DNA of 12,983 nucleotides from Baffinella frigidus. Its lineage: Eukaryota > Cryptophyceae > Cryptomonadales > Baffinellaceae. The position numbers were made by a program, and so were the translations under genes. Every line of letters starts with the position of its first letter. The first letter of the stretch is position 1. This document shows positions 1 through 7,334 of the stretch, one piece after another. The notes under the pieces are model-generated. The model saw nothing but the letters and a program-made list of their open reading frames with translations. It was not told the origin of the DNA and did not search any database. The stretch is taken from positions 385,193 to 398,175 of the forward strand of contig MU646364.1 in assembly GCA_026770585.1 (NCBI GenBank), in the 5' to 3' direction.

Positions 1-137
1 CTGGGAAAGGGGGGGGGGGCTGCAGTCGCAGAATGGGGTTTCGGATGATGGTGTGTAGTCCCCTTTGCACGTGGGTGCAAAAGTCCACGTGCCAAAGTCC
101 ACACTCGAATGATGTGTGTGCTCCCGTGTGTACGCAG

Positions 138-3100
138 GTGCACCCCTTCGTGCGAGGAGTGACGCGGCGGCTGCTCGACAGAAGGGTCACGCTCAACTCT
201 GTCGTCTCCTTCAACACCGGTCACCTCCAACCAATCTCATATCGCAACATACCAGAATCTGTCCTCAAAAAAAGGCGTAAGATAGCATCATTGTATGCCT
301 AAAATAGCATATACACCCTTATCTTCGGCGTCGGAAGCTTAAGATAGCGGGACAGATTATGTCTTGATCCGAAATCGAATCGCCGCGTATCCTTGAGCAC
401 CTCCCCCACGTAGCAGGCGCCGAGTTTCTTTCCCCCCGGATATCTGGGGAAAATGCGGTTAGAATCTCATGCAAATGGATACGATTCTACCACAAATCGT
501 TTAGATGGACTGTATCCGTGAAGCCCCCGGTGGCTGCTCAGTGGACACCCGCCAACGCACACCCACGTTTCGCCTTAGACTCTGGTGACTCCGCCGTCTC
601 TCGGCTCGACCTTTGGTGCGTTGGTGCTTTGGTGCTTGTGTGCTTTTGTACTTTTTTGTTTTGGTGCCCAGCACCGTGCGCGGAAGGTGACACGCTGAAG
701 TTGACATGCTGATCGATGGCTGGACGAGCAGGAGATATGACCAAGGGTCTGGTGGTAGAGCTCGCAGGCTTCATGAAAGCGCTGGAAGGCCAGGCACGAG
801 ACCCCTCTCGTGCTCCTCTGTCCAACCTCGTTGCGCAACCCGTGGTGTGATGCACCAGGAAATCGCTGTCCTCGGTGTGGTGCCACACGCACAGGAACAA
901 TTTCGACGGGTGAGGTGTTTCTTCAGACACGCATCTGTGAAGTTGAATTCACACACGCATATGTGGAGTATGAACTTCGGAGAGCGCCAGGTGCAAGGAG
1001 CGCCGGCGCCTCACGTGCACGAAACCACAAACCCTAAATCCGAGACCCTGAACCCTGAACTCTAAACCCCAAACCCCAAACCCCAAACCCCAAACCCTAA
1101 TTCCTAAAACCCTAAACCCCAAACCCCAAACCCTAAACCCTGAAACCTACATCCTGCACACTGAAACCTAAACCCTAAACCTCAACCCTCAAACCCTCAA
1201 CACTAAACCCTTAGCCCTAAAGACTCAACACTCAACCATTAACCATAAACCCTAAACCCTAAACACTAAACACTAAACACTAAACCCTTGATCCTAAACC
1301 CTTAACCCTGAACTCTAAACCCTACACCCTGCACACTAAACCCTAAACCCCACCCCCCAAGCCCCAAACCCTAAGCCCTAAACCACAAACCCTAAACCCT
1401 CATCCCCAAACCCCAAACCCCAAACCCTAAACCACGAACCCCCAACCCTCAACCCTAAACCCTAAACACTAAACGCTGTGCGCAACCGGCAGGTATCAGT
1501 GCACGACATCGCGCGCGGGGAGGACGGGGAGGAGGTGGACGACCTGGCTGCCGAGCTAGGCGTGCCGCGCCACGACGCCAAGTCCTTCCCCACCCGCCCT
1601 AGATTGTACCGCACACCCGGAATCTCATCCCACCCGAACACCACCCCACGCGCCTCCCTCAGTCGCTTATGTCGCCGCCGGTCGCGTTAACCTTGCCCCG
1701 GAGGCCTTGCATAGGACCATAGAGCCGGGCGATACCACGTGCCCTACCGTGGTAAGGGGGGCAGTGCGCTAAGGCCCCTCCCCCTCCCATCCCCAGGTTC
1801 CTACTGGAGACAGAAGGCGCTCTGGGGTACTACACCGCATGGCTCTTGGAGTACACGTGTTGCCGAGAGGTCCGGCTGCCGTGTGCCCTCTTCCGCATGC
1901 CGTGTTGACATGTGCAGCATGCTCTGTGCCACACCCAGGCCGTGAGTAAGGATCCTGCACTGCGTGCCTCGTGGAATCCACGTCTAGACGTGGATTCAGA
2001 AAGGCGTTCAGAAGTTAAAAACTCTGGTAACGTCTTGCCGGGAGGGGGTTGAGGTCTTCCTGCCTATGGGGTCAGGGGTTCTAATTCTGTGTGGTTTCTA
2101 CCCCCTGGGCCTGATCAACTCGACTGAGGGGACACAGGCTGATGTGAATGGCGACGGGGCGAGGGCGGCGGCAGTAGTGGAGGAAGCCTCCGACCCGCTT
2201 TTCTGGGTGCCGCCCACTCCGTGCACTTAACGCGAAGAGATTCCACTTCAGATGAAAGGGATGGATCTTCCGAGGTCTGTTGATCTGTCCAGCGTGACGT
2301 GTTTGGCACCAGTCTCGAACCGTCTGTCTGCTGGTTGGCTCATCTACTGCTGGCGCGAATGGGGGATCGAATCGGAGATACGCAGATTGGGGGAGGTCAA
2401 CCCAGGCAGTTATCCCGAGCTGGCGTGGTGGGATCCGTGCAAGGAGGCGCAGGCAGGGCCAGGCGGGTTCGCCCTGCCTAGCAGGCCTCTCATAGGACCA
2501 TAGAACCGGGCGATACCCAGGGCCCTACCCCCCCTCCCCTCTCCAGGTTCCTGCTTGAGACAGAGAGCGTGCTGGGCCTGACAGAAGACTCCTGGTGTCG
2601 GGTGCAGGTGCGCGCGGTGGTGCGCTTTGCCTCGCAGGACAAGGCTGACTGGCGGTCTCTCCCTACCCCGCCCAAACCTCTCGCCACAGTCCATGTGCAC
2701 CAAGTGGTGGCACCGCCTCTCACATTAACGCCAAGTCGCCGTCTGCTCACCTACCTGGGGAAGCTCTTTGGATTTCACTGAAGTTTTGGGCCATGCCGAG
2801 GGTGGCTGACCTTCAGCGTTACCATGTCGCAAAAACACATGTCCACCCTCACCATGGCATAACGTGGCGCAACAAACAACATTCCCACCCTTAGCATTAC
2901 TGCACGTGCATCGACACACAGAGACCTCATTGGCGTCGAGGAGTGTTGCCGAAATGTTCCCCCGCCTGAGGTGCACCGTAACATGCGCGCGAGCACCTCC
3001 GGCTGAGGTTGGCGGGTCCACCATAGCATCCCCCACGATGTCAACGCCTGTCAGCACCCTCGGAAGGTGCTCACCTGCTCCTGGCGCACGCAGGGTGGTA

Positions 3101-3504
3101 GCCTGTCCGCTCCTGTCAGCGCTCAAACGGTCGTCTCCTCCTCCACTTAGCAGGCATCGGGTGCCTCACGGATACAGTTCATCCAAACGGTGTGTACTAT
3201 AACCTTAACCATTGCTATGGATTCCAACCGGAATTTCCCCCGGAAATCCCGGGGAGGGGGGGCTTCGGTCGCTGCTAAGTGGTTGGCGATCGCAGGGTGG
3301 TGCCTCCCGCGTGGCTCGCGGCGCTGGCTGCTGCGAACAAGGCCACGCGCTTCGCAAGAGAAACCGCGCTCAAGGTCCATCGCCCCCCCACCCACCCTCC
3401 TGTAGGGTCCGTCGCCCCCCCCACCCACCCACCCCGTGTGGTGTCTGGTCGATCTGCAGCAAACTCCGCCTAGCGCTCGGCAGCAGTCAAGGCGGGAGGG
3501 AGAA

Positions 3505-3549
<45 letters not shown>

Positions 3550-4158
3550 AGTGGTGGGGCGTGATGTCCTTGGGCGTGATGTCCTGGAAGTGAATGGAAT
3601 GTGGTGCAGGAGTACCTGCGAGACCCATCACTTCCGCCCGCGGTCCCCGCCCCGGCTCAGATCCCTGCAGGTACCCCCGTAATACCCCCGTTATAAGAAC
3701 GAGCACGCTTGTCTCCAGACTCGTCTCTCACCCCGAACCTGCACCTCCCTTGCGTGTCGCATCTTTCCACCCGCACCATTTCCACGCCGCACTTTCAAGC
3801 AGCGAACGTTTCGCGCTGCTCGGTGGTTCGTCCCGGCAGAAGGAGGGGAGGGCAGCACTTTCCCTCCTGAGAGCGCCGTGCCTGCCTACAATAGCGCGCC
3901 CTCGATCCACCTCTCCCCCTGGCTCCATACCGCGGTCGTGTATGTCAACTTACTGAACCTCGCATTCCCCCCTGTCAGCGCACTGCCTGCATGCGTGAGA
4001 TGACGCGGCCTCTGCAGCGCGGGACTGACATCCCCCTGCGCTCTGCAGACGGGGACAGCAGCTTGGGAGATGCCCTGGGAGCACTTGTCGACGAGGCAAG
4101 CCTCCCCGCCATTCTGCCATCCTTCGCCCCCGAGACTCAGACTTCGGACCAGCCTTAG
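138..4158 (+). CDS. Unrecognised protein, 3' part of an eight-exon gene model
   Basis: I do not recognise this protein. Proposed exons are 138-219, 732-841, 1493-1581, 1797-1850, 2547-2654, 3296-3374, 3610-3670 and 4049-4158 (TAG stop 4156-4158). Each begins after AG and ends before GT, and every junction keeps phase: for example AA|G joins 1581 to 1797 or 2547, CG|G joins 2654 to 3296, and G|AC joins 3670 to 4049. About 230 residues are covered; the start lies upstream of the window. The pieces read like real protein: a basic stretch (VHPFVRGVTRRLLDRR), a helix-like segment (MTKGLVVELAGFMKALEGQ), an acidic segment (EDGEEVDDLAAELG), an Ala-rich helix (AWLAALAAANKATRFARE), a Pro-rich linker and an acidic tail ending TSDQP. 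Exons 4 and 5 both start with FLLETE and are duplicates. I see no membrane segment. Phase agreement makes a real gene likely, but individual boundaries, and whether exons 4 and 5 are both used, are uncertain. Confidence 0.55.
421..545 (+). repeat. Dispersed repeat, copy A (inverted copy at 3135-3250)
   Basis: This roughly 120-bp stretch in the first intron aligns with the reverse complement of about 3135-3250 at roughly three quarters identity by eye. The best core is CGTTTAGATGGACTGTATCC at 499-518, matched by 3168-3190 on the minus strand with two mismatches over 23 bases. Both copies start at a CCCCGGNNNTNNGGGG-like segment and end near CTNAGTGGA. It looks like a non-coding mobile-element remnant; no coding potential is visible. 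Confidence 0.5.
1026..1475 (+). repeat. Degenerate telomere-like repeat (CCCTAAA/CCCCAAA) in an intron
   Basis: About 450 bases of 7-mer-like units, mostly CCCTAAA, CCCCAAA and CACTAAA with length variants, fill the 3' part of the second modelled intron and stop about 18 bases before the next exon. A longer landmark, CCTGCACACT, occurs near 1154 and 1327, which suggests an internal duplication of about 174 bp. The tract is too diverged to be an active telomere. Confidence 0.9.
1699..1815 (+). repeat. Duplicated intron-end/exon block, copy 1
   Basis: The segment from CATAGGACCATAGAGCCGGG through the polypyrimidine tract, the AG acceptor at 1795-1796 and the start of exon 4 (FLLETE) recurs 750 bp downstream at about 2449-2565. 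The spacing of the two acceptors is exactly 750 bases. This is a duplication of an intron 3' end together with its exon start. Confidence 0.75.
1974..1997. repeat. Perfect 24-bp palindrome
   Basis: GAATCCACGTCT is followed immediately by its exact reverse complement AGACGTGGATTC, with no spacer. It lies in the intron after exon 4 of the plus-strand gene. It could extrude as a cruciform, bind a dimeric protein, or mark the end of a mobile element. Nothing nearby decides between these. Confidence 0.85.
2449..2565 (+). repeat. Duplicated intron-end/exon block, copy 2
   Basis: This is the second copy of the block at 1699-1815. It shares CATAGGACCATAGAACCGGG, CGATACC, a C-rich pyrimidine tract, the CCAG acceptor and the exon start encoding FLLETE. 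After FLLETE the two exons diverge (GALGYYTAWLLE versus SVLGLTEDSWCRVQ). Confidence 0.75.
3135..3250 (-). repeat. Dispersed repeat, copy B (inverted relative to 421-545)
   Basis: The reverse complement of this stretch aligns with 421-545. It lies in the intron between the exons ending at 2654 and starting at 3296, so the two copies face each other about 2.6 kb apart in introns of the same gene. The CCACTTAG at its left end is the same octamer seen at other repeat edges in this window. Confidence 0.5.
3383..3547 (+). repeat. C-rich tandem repeat followed by a 43-base G run
   Basis: Two imperfect copies of a unit of about 36 bases (GTCCATCGCCCCCCC and GTCCGTCGCCCCCC followed by CCCACC units) lie just after the donor at 3375. 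They are followed by an uninterrupted run of 43 G at 3505-3547. The run could form G-quadruplex structure and its length is likely to be unreliable in any assembly. Confidence 0.85.
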
Positions 4159-4203
4159 CGGGAAAGGGTCCGGGTCTCAAGACTTTCTAGGAGAGGCCAA
4201 GTT

Positions 4204-4570
4204 CTAGGAAGGATGGTTCGTTTCAAATGGTTTCTGGCACGCTGCATTATTCAGGTTGTACCACAAGTGTCTGCGCGAAAGGGTTGCACGATTCTTTTTC
4301 GCGACCCGCACAAGGCTGGGGGTTGTGCTGACTCGCATCTGCGCTGGCAGATTCTGGAGGAGAATGGCAATGCGATCGCTAAGCTCGGCGGCGATTCCCA
4401 GGTGGGCCACTCCCGGCCCCTCGAATCTGCCCTCCATGTTCCGAATGCTTGATTCCATACGACAAGTCGAGTTTCGCAGGTTGGCTTGCGCGACTCCCGG
4501 CACCTTGAATCTGCCCGTCATTCAACATCCTTGATCCGATGGGATTCGTGTGTTTCGCAGCTTGGCTGAA
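4204..4570 (-). pseudogene. Decayed coding-like sequence with an 84-bp (28-codon) tandem repeat
   Basis: On the minus strand two units share GGGCAGATTC at 4516-4507 and 4432-4423, exactly 84 bases apart. In one frame they read MTGRFKVPGVAQANLRN and MEGRFEGPGVAHLG, and the upstream unit begins AKLRNTR, equivalent to ANLRNST in the next. A TGA stop lies between AKLRNTR and MTGRF. The open stretch continues as a helix-like segment (AELSDRIAILLQNLPAQMR) to a stop at 4204. The multiple-of-three period and conserved frame suggest former coding sequence, but no family is recognised and no start or promoter is evident. It could also be a plain minisatellite. Confidence 0.35.
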
Positions 4571-4654
4571 CCAACCCCGTGACAGAGGCGGGGGAAGCTG
4601 GAGGCTTTCCTGATGGGCGCTGCTATGAAGCGTTCTGCCGGGAGGTCTTGCCTT

Positions 4655-6040
4655 AAACCCAACACCTAAACCTCAATCCCCAAAAATCCCCAAAAACTGA
4701 GCCCTGCACCCTATACCCTGCACCCTAAACCCTTAACCCTATGCCCTAAACCTTGAACCCTAAACCCTAAAACCCAAAACCTAAAGATTAAACTCTAAAC
4801 TCTAAACTCTAAACCCTGAACCCTAAACCCTTTACCTCAAACCCCAAATCTTAAACCCTGCACCCTAAACCCTAAACCCTAAACCCAAATCCGTAAAAAC
4901 TAAACCCCAAACCCCAACTCTGATCCCTTAACCCTGAACCCTAAACCCTACATCTTGAACTCTAGACCCTAAACCCTGCAACTGAAATCCTCAACCATAT
5001 ACCCTAAAAACTAAACCCTGAAACATAAACCCGTTATCCCAAACCCTAAACCCTGAAACGTAAACCCTAAACCCTAAACCCTAAACCCTAAACCCTAAAC
5101 CCTAAACCCTCACCCCTAAACCCTAAAACCCTAAAACCTCAACCCTAAACCCTAAACTCTGAAACCTAAAACCTAAACCCTATACCCTAAACCATAAATC
5201 CCAAACCCTAAACACTCAACCCGAAACCCTTAACCCTAAACCCGAAACCCTAAACCCTAAACCTTAAAACCTATACCATATACCTCAAACCCGAAACCCG
5301 AAACCTTAAACCCCAAACCCCAAACCCAAAACCCCAAACCCAAAACCTTAAACACTAAAACATTAACCCTAAACACTAAACACTAAACCCTAAACCCTAT
5401 ACCCCAAACCCCAAATCGTACACCCTTAACCCTGAACCGTAAACCCTAAACCCAAACACTAAACCCTTCACCTAAAACCTGAAGACTAAACCCTAAACCC
5501 TAAACCCCAAACTCTTAACCCTAAACCCCAAACCCCAAACCCCAAATCTCAAATCCTACACCCTAAACCCTAAACCCTAAACCCTGATCCCAAATCCGCA
5601 AAAAAGCAAACCCTAAACCCCAAACCCTTAACCCTAAACCCTAAACCCTAAACCCTAAATCCTGAATCCTAGACCCTAGACCCTACAACCTAAATCCTCA
5701 ATTATATACCCCAAACACTAAATCCTGAAACGTAAACCCGTGACCCCAACCCTTAAACCCTGAAACGTAAACCCTGAACCCTAAACCCTAAAACCTAAAC
5801 CCTAAACCCTAAACCCTAAATCCTAAACCCTAAACCCCATATCTCAAACCCTAAACCCTAAACCCTATACCCTATACCCTAAATAATAAACCCTAAACAC
5901 TCAACCCTAAACCCTAAACCCTAAACCCTAAACCCTAAACCCTAAACCCTAAACCCTAAACCCTAAACCCTAAACCCTAAACCCCAAACTCTAAACCATA
6001 AACCCTAAACCTTGAACCCCAAACCCCAAACCCCAAACCA
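4655..6040 (+). repeat. 1.4-kb telomere-like satellite with higher-order duplication
   Basis: The tract is made of CCCTAAA units mixed with CCCCAAA, CCCTGAA, CACTAAA, CCTATAC and similar variants, with pure CCCTAAA runs near 5060-5110 and 5905-5980. Rare landmark words recur in order about 0.7 kb apart: AAATCCG at 4887 and 5592, AAATCCTCAA at 4985 and 5692, CCCTGAAACGTAAACC near 5050 and 5760, and AACACTCAAC at 5211 and 5896. The tract is therefore two diverged copies of a long unit, not only a microsatellite. No gene is visible in it. Confidence 0.92.
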
Positions 6041-6447
6041 TATCGATGTCGGCTTGCTGCATTGCGAGACATGTGCCGGATGTACCGCGAGATGAATCGT
6101 GCACCAGCGTGTTCTGCCTTTCTAGCTCTGTCCCACTAAATCTCGTCCCATCATTATTGGTTTTAAAGAAGGATCTCCAGTACAAATTAACAGTCCATCT
6201 ACGTCTAAATGTTTTAATGATGAGACGAAACTCAACTCGAACAGAGCTAGGCTTTGCTGCCAGCGAAGATTGTCTGCAGTCCCCTGCAACCTACCTAGTT
6301 TCCAAGTTCGAGGTTTATAAGGGGTTAATATCGCACTGATTCGAAGGCTATGGTACAAATCCATGTAGGAACTATGCATGTTGGAAGTTCGCGTTGGCCA
6401 AGTCCTACTAGATTGGCACTATCCCTCAGGTGGCGAGTAGGCAAGTT
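6041..6447. other. Intergenic stretch, nothing recognised
   Basis: This AT-richer unique sequence between the satellite and the first palindromic module has open frames on both strands (for example 6046-6339 plus), but their translations lack recognisable domains and start at the repeat edge. I see no RNA gene, terminator or clear repeat here. Confidence 0.5.
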
Positions 6448-6520
6448 TGCCCTACCGTAGGGCCCTAAGACCTGCCTAGGACCTCCTGGGGGTCAATTTT
6501 GACCCCCTCGCCACTTAACG
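6448..6520 (+). repeat. Palindromic module, copy 1
   Basis: TGCCCTACCGTAGGGCCCTA leads into AGACCTGCCTAGGAC. The reverse complement of 6906-6940 matches this run with about three mismatches in 35. Within the module GGGGGTCAA (6488-6496) and TTGACCCCC (6499-6507) form a perfect 9-bp stem with a two-base loop. CCACTTAA follows at about 6512. This looks like a small structured mobile-element remnant. Confidence 0.65.
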
Positions 6521-6540
6521 GACACGGTTTGACAGTGAAT

Positions 6541-6671
6541 CAGTTGATGACTATTGCTGGCCTGTGATTTCTCGGTAGTTTCTCTGCAACGCTGAGCCAG
6601 CCGCGCGGCAATGCAAGAGGACACCTGCTGCCCTCTCCGCTGACCATAGATAATGTGAAGCATCAGATTGG
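6541..6671. other. Unique intergenic DNA, nothing recognised
   Basis: No coding, RNA or repeat signal is visible in this segment apart from its right edge, where a CCACTTAG repeat word begins. Confidence 0.4.
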
Positions 6672-6689
6672 CCACTTAGTGCGGTCCAC
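6672..6689 (+). repeat. 18-bp exact repeat (second copy 8072-8089)
   Basis: CCACTTAGTGCGGTCCAC occurs here and again, identical and in the same orientation, at 8072-8089 inside an SDR intron. CCACTTA-type heptamers are also found near 3144, 6512, 6954, 10583 and, inverted, 3284. That is more than the one or two expected by chance in 13 kb, which suggests the edge of a dispersed repeat family. Confidence 0.65.
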
Positions 6690-6800
6690 AACCCACACCC
6701 TACACCCCACACCATACACGCTACACGCTGAACCCTACACCTTCAACCCCACACCCTGCAGGCTGAGGCCTAGACCCTATACCCTGCACCTTACCTTTCA
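6690..6800 (+). repeat. Telomere-like variant tract (CCCTACACC)
   Basis: Short degenerate units of the CCCTACACC, CCCACACC and CCCTATACC kind follow the 18-bp repeat directly. The unit is a variant of the CCCTAAA family seen elsewhere in the window and matches, inverted, the GGGTGTAGGGTGTA tract at 7868-7942. Confidence 0.7.
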
Positions 6801-6905
6801 CAACGCAGGTACCCGCCAGGCGCCGTGCGTGAGGCCCTCCTCGCAGCCCTCGCATCAACACTCGCATCCCTTACGTGACCATAGGGTGGATATTCGCCCG
6901 TGGAA

Positions 6906-6962
6906 GCCCTAGGCAGGTCCTAGGGCCCTACCGTAGGGCATGTGATCCTACTGGCCACTTAA
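6906..6962 (-). repeat. Palindromic module, copy 2 (inverted)
   Basis: Read on the minus strand, 6940-6906 gives TGCCCTACGGTAGGGCCCTA followed by GGACCTGCCTAGGGC, nearly identical to 6448-6483. CCACTTAAGG follows on the plus strand at about 6954. The two modules therefore form an inverted pair about 450 bp apart in the convergent intergenic region. Confidence 0.65.
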
Positions 6963-7334
6963 GGGATAAAGAGCGAATGCGGAATGTTTGTAAAGCAACT
7001 CGCGGAAAGAGCGCAGCCCTGAGGCGGGCCGCTCCCCCGCGTCGTGTGTACTCCCACTGTTGTTACACAATCGCGGAGCGCAACCATGTTGGGATTTCCC
7101 AGGCACGTCGACACAGCCTCGCTGTCCCGGTCCATGGAAGGCGAGCAGCGCCAGGGCCTACCCCTCTGAACCCCCTCGCAACCAACCTACGCTCCGTTCT
7201 CTGCTGTACCACACCGCACGCATGCCTCACCTTTGGGGAGTTGCAACACACTGTGCGCCACGAGTGGCGGAGGCGGGTGCAATCCGGCCCGGCCGGCCCT
7301 ACGTCGTGTTTCGGCCCTGCAAAACTCGGCGGGG
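6963..7334. other. 3' intergenic region beyond the SDR stop, nothing recognised
   Basis: The region probably contains the SDR 3' untranslated region (minus strand) in its right part. No canonical AATAAA poly(A) signal is evident close to the stop. A long open frame crosses it on the plus strand, but it runs antisense through the last SDR exon and has no recognisable domain. Confidence 0.4.

Noticed and set aside
706-1065. 119-codon plus-strand frame ending in the telomere-like tract
   Set aside because: It ends by translating CCCTAAA-type repeat (NPKSETLNPEL). The overlapping frame at 732-841 fits the neighbouring exons by phase.
1026-1475. CRISPR-like array
   Set aside because: Units are contiguous 7-mers without spacers of constant length, and the setting is a eukaryotic intron.
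2725-3126. 133-codon open frame on the minus strand
   Set aside because: Composition is not protein-like, no motif is recognisable, and it overlaps a repeat-bearing intron of the plus-strand gene.
3212-3682. 156-codon open frame on the plus strand with a poly-Gly stretch
   Set aside because: The length comes from reading the 43-G run as glycine. The frame differs from the phase-consistent exon at 3296-3374.
4655-6040. Chromosome end (true telomere)
   Set aside because: The repeat is internal, highly degenerate, flanked on both sides by unique DNA and genes, and occurs in both orientations in the window.
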